Shown one piece after another: positions 18,270-26,982 of a stretch of 64,000 nucleotides of DNA. A program made the position numbers and the translations under genes. This DNA comes from Companilactobacillus zhongbaensis. GTDB lineage: Bacteria > Bacillota > Bacilli > Lactobacillales > Lactobacillaceae. The notes beneath the pieces are model-generated. The model was not told the DNA's origin. It worked only from the letters and a program-made list of their open reading frames with translations, and did no database searches. How positions within the stretch are numbered: position 1 is the first letter of the stretch; every line of letters starts with the position of its first letter. The DNA lies in assembly GCF_003946515.1 (NCBI RefSeq), contig NZ_RHOM01000006.1, positions 61,171 to 125,170 of the forward strand. Reading direction: 5' to 3'.

Positions 18270-18827
18270 TTTATCATCAAGAATGGTGAACGAGTTTTAG
18301 GCGACTGTGGCCTTCGGTTAACACGGGTGGTCGAGGCACGACTTCGCAAATATGAGATAGTGCTATCTATTTTTATGGAGAAATCTGCTGTTAATTGAAT
18401 AGTATATTCGATTCTTGTTAGCTAAACTTGCCGCAATTAGATAGTGATTTTATGCTTTATCCTCAAGGATGCGAAAACGAGTTCCGAGACGCAGCGGCCT
18501 CCGGTTAACACAGGTGTCGCGGCACGGCTGCGTATATACGAGATGGTGCTATCTATTTTTTATGGAGAAAACTGCTGCAAATTGAATAGTATTATCCTTT
18601 CTTGTTAGCTAAACTTGCTACGGTTTTGCGTAGTGCTTTTATGTTTTATCCTCAAGGATGCTGAAACGAGCTCCGCGAGGTAGCGGCCTCCGGTTAACAC
18701 ATGTAGTCGCGGCACGGCTTCGCCGTACCTTGTGCGACTACACGCGTTAATCCTCAGCAGCTGACCAACCTCGCTGCGCTCTCTGTGTTTAAATCCTCAG
18801 CAGCTAACCGCGTCTCTCCACTCTCTG
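18270..18827 (-). repeat. Family 1 structured repeat array, locus 3 (nested, two heads and three tails)
   Basis: In gene direction CAGAGAG (18827-18821) directly follows the TAG stop of the upstream gene. The first head arm (18810-18816, GAGACGC on minus) pairs perfectly with a tail arm at 18486-18492. This encloses a complete inner unit whose own arms, 18768-18774 and 18675-18681, also pair perfectly (GCGAGGT/ACCTCGC) and flank a long hairpin capped by GGCTTCGCC. A third tail arm at 18299-18305 has no head left. Unit spacing is about 190 bp, with interposed GCTAAACTTGC and ATAGTGCTAT boxes. Plus-strand DNA at 18190-18300 is G/T-rich (42 of 60 in 18241-18300). Confidence 0.85.
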
Positions 18828-20786
18828 CTATATTGGCGCGTTTTGGAATGTCCATTCTATTGTTGAATTGAACTGTCCATACTCAACAGATCCTTTTTGG
18901 ATGTACAGTTTAATTCCATAGTCGTCACCATTTTTGACTGAGGTTAGTTGTTGGCCTTCGGCTGTACTTGATACTAGTGTATTGTCGTTGCCGATTACCT
19001 TATAACTTCCGTCATCATCGTAAAAACGTAATTCTGCTGGTAATGTTTTTTCTCCATTAGATGTCGTGAACGGTGTGCTTTGAGATACGTAAATGCTTGC
19101 AGCTGTTTTGTCACGACGGTTGTCATTGATTGTTAGTACGTTCGTACTGTCATCACCGTCGACTGTTCCTGTTTGTGGTTTTCCAATGTTATCGTACTTC
19201 AATGTTCCGTAATCCAAGTTGTTGGCACTTGCTGCTAATTTTCCATCTGTGAAATGGATTGTTAAGGAGTTACCTTCATAAGTACCATCGATTGGATCTT
19301 CATTCGAATCGACACCTGTTAATGATGGAACAGTGACAAAATCATAAGTATTTTTGTTTTGGGTGTTGAAACTTAATTCATAACTATGACTCTTAGTTTG
19401 AGTAAAATCAATTTCATAAAAATTAATAATGTAAGTCCCTGGATCACTACTGTTAGATACTACATAATAGTTTTCAGTCGATTGACCATCGATTTTAACA
19501 TCAGTAATTGCTGGACGCCCACTGTCGTCTTTTTCAATATCTTTTGGTAATTTGATCTTGATCGATGCCGCACTCATGGCTGAATTCTTATTATCGTCAG
19601 TTGCGGTTCCCTTAATAGTGATATTGTCACCAGAAATCACGTTATTAAGCTCTGTGTTGTCAGCATTGTGATCATCGTATGAGTTATTGATGACTGTACT
19701 ATTTAACAATACTCGCGGAACTTTATCTGGGATGACCGTTAAGGTTGCCTTGTTGGTAGTGATTGTTGACGTTTGCGGATTTCCTTCACTGTCATTTTGG
19801 GTGATCTTAATGACAGCGTAATATTGGGCTCCATTGTCATCGTAGACTGTTGCTGGTGTCGTGTAGCTCATTTTATTGGCACCTGAGATCACTGTGTCTT
19901 TGTTGTTAACAATCTTATGCCAAACGATGGAATCTGGTACAGCTGCGAACTGGCCTCCGATATCAAAGGTGGCAGTTTTTCCTTCGTCAACTTTTTGATT
20001 GTCCAGCCCTCCACCAATTTTTACCTTGGTAGAACCTGTTACAGTTGTTTCGTCAGAGTTGTGCGCTGTAGCAACCACTTCGATCGTACCTGACTTGCCA
20101 TTTTTGTTGGCTGTGATCAATCCGGTATTAGGATCGATCGTTGCTAAATCAGAACTGCTTCCACTTAATGACCACGTTATTGTTGCGGTTGAATCAAACG
20201 GTTCAAGTTGGGCATGTGCATAAGTTGTTGAAGCATTTTCTTGATTATTGTACAAATAGTCATCATCGGTGGTGACATTGACCTTTGTTGCCTCTACTGG
20301 TTCTGGTAAGACCGTAACGCTTACCATTTTTGAATAATAACCAGACCTTTCATTTCCCCATAATCCTGATACTTTAGTATAAGTAGATTGGTAATATCTG
20401 GTTCCCACACTATCGGCAGGCAACGTTATATTAGCACTGTCTAAATCTGCTGGATCTCCCCAATTAATACCATCTTTACTCATCATCCACTGATAAGAAA
20501 ATGGACGTAACGGATTGATCTCCAGCATATTGTACACAGCTTTGGACTGCAAAGTTACTGGTCGATCCAAATAAGTGTATTGACTAGTTGGTTGTAATGT
20601 ATATCCACCAACGATATAAGCACCGATAATTCCGATTGGATCACCACTTGGTGTGTGTACTGGTGCAGCTTCGGCAGCTTCAACATTTTGAGAGGAAATG
20701 CTATTCTGATTGGTCCCCGGCAAACTAAAACATGTCGCAAAAGCTAAGACAATAATCAGTAAATATTTTTTTATATTTTGTCGCAT
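18828..20786 (-). CDS. Secreted Ig-like protein with degenerate C-terminal WxL-like domain (paralogue 2)
   Basis: This 652-aa paralogue of the neighbouring surface protein has the same layout: signal peptide (1-38), an N-terminal module with SQYTYLDRPVTLQSKAVY, a Big_2-type Ig domain with DLATIDPNTGLITANKNGKS, a second Ig module from GGGLDNQKVDEGKTATFDI, and a WxL-like C-terminus. In the last, INDNRRDKTAASIYVSQ replaces the proximal W-x-L motif and FNSTIEWTFQNAP (639-651) matches the distal motif. No LPXTG is present. The two genes probably arose by tandem duplication; the family 1 array lies between them. The TAG stop abuts the array. Confidence 0.82.
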   Translation of the reverse strand: MRQNIKKYLLIIVLAFATCFSLPGTNQNSISSQNVEAAEAAPVHTPSGDPIGIIGAYIVGGYTLQPTSQYTYLDRPVTLQSKAVYNMLEINPLRPFSYQWMMSKDGINWGDPADLDSANITLPADSVGTRYYQSTYTKVSGLWGNERSGYYSKMVSVTVLPEPVEATKVNVTTDDDYLYNNQENASTTYAHAQLEPFDSTATITWSLSGSSSDLATIDPNTGLITANKNGKSGTIEVVATAHNSDETTVTGSTKVKIGGGLDNQKVDEGKTATFDIGGQFAAVPDSIVWHKIVNNKDTVISGANKMSYTTPATVYDDNGAQYYAVIKITQNDSEGNPQTSTITTNKATLTVIPDKVPRVLLNSTVINNSYDDHNADNTELNNVISGDNITIKGTATDDNKNSAMSAASIKIKLPKDIEKDDSGRPAITDVKIDGQSTENYYVVSNSSDPGTYIINFYEIDFTQTKSHSYELSFNTQNKNTYDFVTVPSLTGVDSNEDPIDGTYEGNSLTIHFTDGKLAASANNLDYGTLKYDNIGKPQTGTVDGDDSTNVLTINDNRRDKTAASIYVSQSTPFTTSNGEKTLPAELRFYDDDGSYKVIGNDNTLVSSTAEGQQLTSVKNGDDYGIKLYIQKGSVEYGQFNSTIEWTFQNAPI

Positions 20787-20886
20787 AGCAATTCCCCCTA
20801 ATTATTTTTTAGTTAAATAACAATATAATTATACCTAATATCATTCTAATACATAAAGTACAATTTAAGCAATAACATCACAAACT

Positions 20887-20921
20887 AAAAAAACGCCTAC
20901 AACACGTGGTTGTAAGCGTTT
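20887..20921 (-). terminator. Terminator of the 42-aa gene
   Basis: AAACGCTTACAACCACGTG with GTTGTAGGCGTTT on the minus strand forms a stem followed by a T tract, about 22 nt after the small gene. Confidence 0.8.
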
Positions 20922-20943
20922 CAGTAAAAATCTTATTTTTGAA

Positions 20944-21072
20944 TTAAGCTGTTTGTTGTAATTTAGAAACGGCTTCTTGGATTGTCTTACCGTCTGCAAA
21001 AGAATTATTGTTATTCTTATCTACTACGGTAAACAATTGTGTGTCTGTATTTAATAGTACACGATATTTCAT
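20944..21072 (-). CDS. Small protein, 42 aa
   Basis: A frame of 42 codons starts MKYRVLLNTDTQLFTVVDKN and ends SKLQQTA. AAAGGAGG lies 9 nt before the ATG at 21072; an earlier ATG at 21078 is too close to the ribosome site. The perfect ribosome site and a dedicated terminator strongly suggest a real, well-translated gene. The product has no signal or membrane helix and looks like a single alpha/beta unit. I do not recognise it. It lies between a WxL-like gene and the CAP-domain gene. Confidence 0.75.
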   Translation of the reverse strand: MKYRVLLNTDTQLFTVVDKNNNNSFADGKTIQEAVSKLQQTA

Positions 21073-21223
21073 AATCATTTACCTCCTTTTAAAATATAAC
21101 TGATATTCTAATCCCTTTTAAAAGAAAGTCAATCAAAAAGCATTCAAAACTTTTTAATTTTGATCAATCGATATAACAATCACCGTTATCTAACTATTAC
21201 AAATCAATGATAATTTTTTAATC

Positions 21224-22477
21224 TTATCCGTTAGTGATATTGATGAACCATTGGCCCTCACCGACACGAAGAGCGGTACCGTCCATTGTCCGACGATCAA
21301 CGTGATATTCGGTATTAGGTTGAGTGTATCGACCTGTTGACATCATGTTATCGTTGAAAATTTCTAGTGGTTGTGGTGTGCTGAGGTAGAGGTCAACGTA
21401 TGCCGAAGCACGAACATCATTTATTGAAACGAAACCATTATTTGAAACGCGGTAATATAATTGTCCATTGATTTGAGCTAAGATGTCGGTATACCAAGTA
21501 GTCCATGGAGCAAGTCTAGGACTGTCGTAGACGTTACCATTACGGTCGACCATATCAACTAAACTATCAAATGTTGAAACTTCTCCTTTAGTATCGAAAG
21601 GTATGTAATTATCTGTTTTCGTTGTGTGATCAGTATCATTCAATGATGATTTATCATATCTCGAGTAGTTAGCATATCCATTCTTGAAAGTGTCATTGTA
21701 TGACTGAACTGCTTTTTGATCGTAACTGCTTTCAGTTGCGGCATCGTTACCAAATTCTAAGGCAACGACCATGATGCCGTTATCCATGGAAACACCAACA
21801 CCAACGGTTGATAAGTATGGATCTAGCAAGGCTTTACGGTGACCAAAGGTACCTTCAGGAGCCTTTTCTTCAGTGTAAAAATTCTTGATGAAATGAACTG
21901 CCACTTGATAAGGGTCATTTGGCAAACTAGCAATATCCCAATTAGCCAAAGCCTCTTTAGCATCATAGTCGTAAGGTGCCATAGCATCAGCTGACCAGTC
22001 GGCGTGACTGACTCCACCGCGTCCTACTTGAACATCCGCACGCGATTGGGCACACCCCTTCAATGAGTCCACGTTGTTGATCGCAGGCAGATTATTTTGA
22101 GCACGTAAATTGTTCAACTCGCTGAGCACATTAGCAGCCACTGCTTGAGTGTCCATATAAATTGAAGCTTGAGTATTAGCAGTTTGATCTGCTTGGGCTG
22201 AAGTCGTAGCGGTAGCTTCGTTAGAAGTATCAGCTGTTTCATCCCCAGTCGAAACAGGTGCAGTAGTTAAAACTGCAGAATGATCAGCATCATTGTCTGA
22301 AACTTCCGAATTAGTAGCTGGAACTTCAGGTGTATCAGCTTTTACGGCACTAACAGCGTTAGCATCAACACTTGAATCAACTGTATCCGCTTGAGCATTA
22401 TTTTGCGTTAAAGCAATGGATCCTAAAACCAATCCAGCAATGAATAACGTAAAAAACTTACCTTTAGATTTAATCAT
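21224..22477 (-). CDS. Secreted CAP-domain (SCP-like) protein with SLAP-like C-terminus
   Basis: This 417-aa protein has a Sec signal peptide (cleavage after QAD near 31), an Ala/Thr/Asp-rich linker (about 32-110), and a CAP domain (about 115-245) with LSELNNLRAQNNLP, GGVSHADW, FGHRKALLDP and the strand VVALEFG. The C-terminal part contains GQLYYRVSNNGFVSINDV, similar to the SLAP-like repeats of the protein at 61.8 kb, which suggests attachment to the wall. CAP proteins in bacteria have poorly known roles. The stop is followed by about 150 bp without any gene. Confidence 0.88.
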   Translation of the reverse strand: MIKSKGKFFTLFIAGLVLGSIALTQNNAQADTVDSSVDANAVSAVKADTPEVPATNSEVSDNDADHSAVLTTAPVSTGDETADTSNEATATTSAQADQTANTQASIYMDTQAVAANVLSELNNLRAQNNLPAINNVDSLKGCAQSRADVQVGRGGVSHADWSADAMAPYDYDAKEALANWDIASLPNDPYQVAVHFIKNFYTEEKAPEGTFGHRKALLDPYLSTVGVGVSMDNGIMVVALEFGNDAATESSYDQKAVQSYNDTFKNGYANYSRYDKSSLNDTDHTTKTDNYIPFDTKGEVSTFDSLVDMVDRNGNVYDSPRLAPWTTWYTDILAQINGQLYYRVSNNGFVSINDVRASAYVDLYLSTPQPLEIFNDNMMSTGRYTQPNTEYHVDRRTMDGTALRVGEGQWFINITNG

Positions 22478-22751
22478 ATTAATTCTCCCTCTAAAACAAA
22501 ATATAATACGTTTTTATAAATATAATTATACATTTATAAGATTTACAATCAAATCTAAATTTAACTTTAAGAAAATGACAAAAGAAAGAAATATTTTCAT
22601 ATTTTTTATATTGTAAGAGTTACCATGATATTTTTTCGAATCGTTCATTTAACGCCAGACAGTTACAATAATCGCATTCGCTTATTTTTCCATGGTTAGT
22701 CCAAACACTGACGACAACAAAAAGCTGATTTTACTTTCTGGGGAAATACTA

Positions 22752-23738
22752 ATGAATAAAAAGACTACCACCTTATCTCTGATAAGTGTCCTAATCTTCA
22801 CTATTTTTTTAGCAAGCTGTTCCAAAAGTATTGATCGACATAACGTTGTAATTGATGACGTAAAAGTTGATGTACAAAAAACAAAAATCATTAAGCCACA
22901 CACTGCTGGTAACGAAACTTCTAGCAAGCATGCAATAGCTATTTTATATGAGATTAAAAATAATGGATCAAAATCAATAAATCCAGATTATATTGCGGAT
23001 TCAAAAATTTATCCATATCAGAAACTAAAGAAATCGAATAAACAATTAACCGAAAATGTTGGTGCAGATTTGGATGTAACGCTTGATAAAAACCAATCTG
23101 CCAAAGTCACGAGGATTTATCAATTAGAGAACACCAAAGATCCTGTTCTTTTGAAATTTAAAAGTTCCGATAAAGATCAGGATTTAATTTTAGACCTAAA
23201 TAGGTCTGATTCCAGTGACAAAAACAAGTCACAAAATGAAAAAAAATCAAAAAAAAATAACGGAAAAGGAAAATTACCTGATGGTGTAGAACAATTTAAA
23301 ACTTATAATATCAACTGGTCAGATAATTCCTGGTCCGGCGTAACAGTTAAGATTCCTGATGTTAATGTCGGAAAATTTACAGAACCACAAGATATTAATG
23401 GTGAAACTGCTCAAGGTACAATAATCGTCAATTTCGAAATATCGACCACAGACACCGACATCAATATTTATCCCAATCAGTCTGAACTCCTAACAAATAA
23501 TGGAAATCAAATAAAAGCAGATTTAATCGAAAGTGACTCAACTATTGGTGGAGAATATATGGCTGGAAGCAAGAAAAAAGGACAAGTGGTATTTTTGATT
23601 GAAAACATGAACGATATCAAAGAAATTACTTCACTTAGATTGAAGTTCCTTGGAAACTTAGCAAATAGCGAGACTGATGAGATAGATATTTATAACTATA
23701 CTCATGATTACGACACCGGAACTCTCGAATTAAACTAA
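22752..23738 (+). CDS. Lipoprotein with DUF5067-like domains
   Basis: This 328-aa protein has a lipoprotein signal, MNKKTTTLSLISVLIFTIF then the lipobox LASC (Cys near 23). Two similar beta-rich segments follow: residues about 30-150, with HAIAILYEIKNNGSKSINPD, and about 190-320, with GTIIVNFEISTTDTDINIYPNQ. They are separated by a Ser/Lys/Asn-rich linker near 155-180. The tandem pattern resembles DUF5067-type domains of Firmicutes lipoproteins. GGGGAAA lies 5 nt before the ATG at 22752; the frame upstream of it carries no signal. The ligand is unknown. Confidence 0.82.
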   Translation: MNKKTTTLSLISVLIFTIFLASCSKSIDRHNVVIDDVKVDVQKTKIIKPHTAGNETSSKHAIAILYEIKNNGSKSINPDYIADSKIYPYQKLKKSNKQLTENVGADLDVTLDKNQSAKVTRIYQLENTKDPVLLKFKSSDKDQDLILDLNRSDSSDKNKSQNEKKSKKNNGKGKLPDGVEQFKTYNINWSDNSWSGVTVKIPDVNVGKFTEPQDINGETAQGTIIVNFEISTTDTDINIYPNQSELLTNNGNQIKADLIESDSTIGGEYMAGSKKKGQVVFLIENMNDIKEITSLRLKFLGNLANSETDEIDIYNYTHDYDTGTLELN

Positions 23739-23740
23739 CA

Positions 23741-23766
23741 AAAAAAGCCCTCTGGGCTTTTTTTTT
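23741..23766 (+). terminator. Terminator of the lipoprotein gene
   Basis: AAAAAAGCCCTCTGGGCTTTTTTTT: a short GC stem with strong T tract immediately after the stop codon. Confidence 0.9.
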
Positions 23767-23772
23767 CATCCT

Positions 23773-23810
23773 AAAAAATACTCGCAACCAAATTATGGTT
23801 ACGAGTATTT
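23773..23810 (-). terminator. Terminator of the 62-aa gene
   Basis: AAATACTCGTAACC and GGTTGCGAGTATTT pair on the minus strand, followed by T residues. Confidence 0.82.
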
Positions 23811-23822
23811 AGAGGTAATAAA

Positions 23823-24011
23823 CTATTCTTCTGACAGCTTTTTAACAACTGATGATATTTGAGGATTTTTTAAAATCTCTATCACATGTCTTTCAATAAC
23901 TTGTCTGTTAGCAGATGCACCCTGTGAACATTTAGGAAGGTCTAATTGAAGAATTTCTTCTTCTGATAGGGGGTGCTTTAAGTTATTTGCCGGCATATCA
24001 TCCATTTTCAT
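23823..24011 (-). CDS. Small hypothetical protein, 62 aa
   Basis: The product is soluble and mostly helical, with the N-terminal segment HPLSEEEILQLDLPKC and a single Cys. GGGAG lies about 10 nt before the ATG at 24011, and a terminator follows. I recognise no family. It is the next unit after tRNA-Arg on the same strand. The dedicated terminator and ribosome site favour a real gene. Confidence 0.65.
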   Translation of the reverse strand: MKMDDMPANNLKHPLSEEEILQLDLPKCSQGASANRQVIERHVIEILKNPQISSVVKKLSEE

Positions 24012-24069
24012 ATTCGTATTTCTCCCAACATTTATCTAATTTTTTCAAACGATAAAACAGAGAAACTAA

Positions 24070-24143
24070 TGATCCCTCCCGGAATCGAACCGGGGACCTA
24101 CTGCTTAGGAGGCAGTTGCTCTATCCTGCTGAGCCAAGGGACC
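24070..24143 (-). tRNA. tRNA-Arg (anticodon CCT)
   Basis: The 74-nt cloverleaf reads GGTCCCT paired with AGGGATC (one G-T pair), D stem GCTC/GAGC, anticodon stem ACTGC/GCAGT with loop CTCCTAA, and T stem CCCGG/CCGGG with loop TTCGATT. CCA is not encoded. It reads AGG codons. Confidence 0.96.
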
Positions 24144-24181
24144 AAAAAAAGGTAACACTAATATCGTGCCACCAATAAAAT

Positions 24182-25402
24182 TTATTGTAAAGGTTTTTTC
24201 GGTTTACGCTTACCTTTATTCTTTTGATCACGTAAACGTTTCTTGTGCTTTGGTTTCGGTTGACTTGAAGCTGTAGCTTTTTTACGTTTGTGATAAGTCT
24301 CTTTGTCAGAAAAAGTACCATCATGATTCAAGAATACTTTTTGAATATCAAGATCATTGAAAGTTTGCAAGTTTCTGAAGTCATGACTATTACCAAAAGT
24401 AACGACATCACCGCTCTTGCCCATCCGACCTGTCCGACCGGCACGGTGCAAGTATTCGGAATTGTCACGAGGGATCATGTAATTGATGATCGTTGTAACA
24501 TCTTCAATATCCATCCCACGAGATGCGACATCTGTAGTAAGAAGCAATGTAACTTTCTTGCTAGAAAATAGTTGCAAGGCAGTCTTTCTTTGCTGTGAAG
24601 ACATCTTACTGTCGAGTGCCACGAAATTAGTCTTAGCGTGGTCCAAATCACTAATAGCCTTGTGCAACGAACGCGAGTTGTTGAAAAAGACGATTCCGAG
24701 AAACTTCTTATTATGAGCCATTTCACGGATCAAGATGTTTTTCATCCCGTCGCTACCAGTATTAATGAAATAATGACTAATACCTGCCGTATATGAACGA
24801 TCATAACGTTGGTCGATCACTTCAAAATCTTTCCCAAACCACTTGGACATATTTTTAAAAATATCATTCCCGGTAGCTGAGAAAAAGGTCATCTGCACGT
24901 CAGCTGGCATTTCGTCGATAGTTTCGCGAACGGCGTCTAACTTTGTTTCATTCAACATTTCATCCGCTTCATCAACGATCACAGTTTGAACGTTACCGAG
25001 TTTGACTTTACGTGCATCCGTCAATTCTTTCAAGCGGCCCAAAGTTGCCACTAAGATCTCAGGCTTTTCTTTTAATTTTTTCAACTGACGTTGGGGATTA
25101 GCCCCACCAGTTACTGCTTGAACCGAGCAACCAACCGCTTTAGCCAGTGGTTGAAGAACCGTTCTAACTTGGATAGCTAGTTCTTGTGATGGCTCTAAAA
25201 TCAAAACTTGCAAGCCATCTTTTGGCACTAAAGTTTCGATCATGGGCATGGAAAAAGCTAAGGTCTTTCCTGAGCCAGTTGGTGCCATTGCTACTAAGTC
25301 CTTGCCTTGTTTGAAAGGTTGATAAACCGTTTCTTGGATCTTAGTCATTTGTTCAAAATTATGTTCTTTGAAATAATCTTGATAAAGTTTAGGTATTTCC
25401 AA
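24182..25402 (-). CDS. DEAD-box RNA helicase
   Basis: This ATP-dependent RNA helicase of about 406 aa carries APTGSGKT (motif I), PSQEL (Ia), GG and TLGRL (Ib), VDEAD (II), SATG (III), and TTDVASRGMD and HRAGRTGRMG (V and VI). The C-terminus is a basic Lys/Arg tail (HKKRLRDQKNKGKRKPKKP), common in ribosome-assembly helicases such as CshB. The start is uncertain: TTG at 25402 sits 9 nt after GAGG and 1 nt after the preceding stop; an in-frame ATG at 25417 lies inside that ribosome site. It is cotranscribed with the oxidoreductase. Confidence 0.92.
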   Translation of the reverse strand: MEIPKLYQDYFKEHNFEQMTKIQETVYQPFKQGKDLVAMAPTGSGKTLAFSMPMIETLVPKDGLQVLILEPSQELAIQVRTVLQPLAKAVGCSVQAVTGGANPQRQLKKLKEKPEILVATLGRLKELTDARKVKLGNVQTVIVDEADEMLNETKLDAVRETIDEMPADVQMTFFSATGNDIFKNMSKWFGKDFEVIDQRYDRSYTAGISHYFINTGSDGMKNILIREMAHNKKFLGIVFFNNSRSLHKAISDLDHAKTNFVALDSKMSSQQRKTALQLFSSKKVTLLLTTDVASRGMDIEDVTTIINYMIPRDNSEYLHRAGRTGRMGKSGDVVTFGNSHDFRNLQTFNDLDIQKVFLNHDGTFSDKETYHKRKKATASSQPKPKHKKRLRDQKNKGKRKPKKPLQ

Positions 25403-25403
25403 T

Positions 25404-26402
25404 TTATTTATCCTCATCTGCTTCAAAAATAATTCCTGCTGAAGCCCTTGCGTGTTCTAGAATGCGATTAACTATTCTAGCATATCTCGACAACTGTTGG
25501 TACTTATCTTGGTCATTTTGTTCGATGATCCGAGCAAATTCCACAGCTTCGCAATCCATTGGGTTGTCATCCTTAGTAGTTGGAATCACCTTAATATCTT
25601 GACCAGCCACACTTTCTTCAAGCTTAGTAATGTCACCACCGCTATCTAGTAGCAATGTTTTCTTACCAAAATAAATTTCCGAAGGCATGACCGAATTCTT
25701 CGTTTTTCCTATTATAATATTGACGTCAAAGTCATCATATTTGAGTGTTAAACTACCACTACCGTCAACACCTGAAGCAAGGATCTCTGCTTGATAGTCG
25801 AACGACTTAGGCTCACCGAATAAGACAACGGCGTCATAAACAACGTAGACACCTAAGTCATACAAGGCACCACCAGAAAATTTAGTAGTAAAGACATTCG
25901 GATTTTTTCCAGAAAGAAAGTCATCATAACGACTGGAATATTTCATATATGACAAAGTTGCCCCGGATAATGCCGCCTTATTAGCATCAACGTAAGACTG
26001 AATTTTTTCAAAAATAGGCTCTTCAATATGACGAGCAGCCTCGATCAAAAACAAACCATGCAGTTGAGCAGTCTCTTGAAGAATAGTCAACTCACGGACA
26101 TTAGAAGTACTAGGCTTTTCAACGATAACATTCTTCCCATTTTCCAAAGCTTGCTTAGCTTGAGCAAAGTGCAAACTATTTGGTGATGCAATATAAACCA
26201 CATCAAATTTATCGCTAGCAAAAAATTCATCCAGATCAGTAGTCAATTGCACATCAAAAGAAGGAAACTTGTCAGCGAAATCCTTAGCCTTAGCCTCAGT
26301 CCGAGAATAAACCTCAGTCAAAGCAAATGATTCAGTTTCTTCGGCAGCGGAAACAAATTGTTGTGTAATCCAATTAGTACCGATAATTCCGAGTTTCAAC
26401 AT
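25404..26402 (-). CDS. Gfo/Idh/MocA family oxidoreductase
   Basis: This 332-aa NAD(P)-dependent dehydrogenase-like protein has the Rossmann start LKLGIIGTNWITQQF, the conserved EKPSTSNVRE motif near residue 95 (the E-K-P dinucleotide site) and a C-terminal substrate domain beginning near 125, with GGALYDLGVYVVYDAVVLFG. The start ATG at 26402 follows GAGGTGA. The substrate is unknown, and no sugar operon adjoins it on this strand. It precedes the DEAD-box gene with effectively no gap. Its 5' part shows A/C-rich antisense composition near a family 2 element. Confidence 0.88.
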   Translation of the reverse strand: MLKLGIIGTNWITQQFVSAAEETESFALTEVYSRTEAKAKDFADKFPSFDVQLTTDLDEFFASDKFDVVYIASPNSLHFAQAKQALENGKNVIVEKPSTSNVRELTILQETAQLHGLFLIEAARHIEEPIFEKIQSYVDANKAALSGATLSYMKYSSRYDDFLSGKNPNVFTTKFSGGALYDLGVYVVYDAVVLFGEPKSFDYQAEILASGVDGSGSLTLKYDDFDVNIIIGKTKNSVMPSEIYFGKKTLLLDSGGDITKLEESVAGQDIKVIPTTKDDNPMDCEAVEFARIIEQNDQDKYQQLSRYARIVNRILEHARASAGIIFEADEDK

Positions 26403-26689
26403 AAAAATCACCTCAACACCAATTCTACTGATATAAATAAAAAATAGCTACTCAAAAAGCTCTCCATAAATAAGAAGATATACATCTATTTATGGAACAG
26501 CAAAATCACCAATACACTCAATCAAAAAGCAAAAACAATTTTTCTCTTAAACTTACTTCTTTGAACTTTTGCCTTCAAATTTATCAACAAACAAAACACA
26601 AACAAAAATGAAACAGATAAGTCCCCCAATCAAAATTTAATTCCAAAAAAAAATATAGATACCCGAAAATCAACCAAACAACAACCGCA

Positions 26690-26903
26690 ATAAAGATAAG
26701 TACCGTAACCCCACCAACAAAGGAGGCTTAATGCAACTTAGGTTCTGCGGAGGGTGGAGGGAATTCGCCGTCAGCCGCGAAATTTTCGTTTGCACGGCAT
26801 GGGCCGTGCTTACGAAAAGACCCAGCTTTGAGATGTCCAAGGCGGTTTCCCTTGGATAGCTCAAAGTGGGTCCGCAGCGTTCCACGGCGCAATTCCCGGA
26901 CCA
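26690..26903 (-). repeat. Family 2 structured element, copy 2 (one outer arm missing)
   Basis: The inner hairpins (arms ACTTTGAG/CTCAAAG, TTTTCGT/ACGAAAA and GCACGG/CCGTGC) and the second stem are intact. The outer-stem arm GGTTCTGCGGAGGG (26741-26754) has no partner, because the other flank after TTCCCGGA diverges into the celB upstream region. The distal box (AAGTACCGTAACCCC on plus, near 26699) is present. Flanking plus-strand DNA 26412-26690 is extremely G-poor (3 G in each of two 60-nt lines counted) and holds no gene. Confidence 0.82.
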
Positions 26904-26982
26904 AATTTCTGGATAGTTTTTTATAATAGTCTATACTCTAAGTTGAACAGAAAAATTATTAAAAACATAAGAGGGTGTTATC

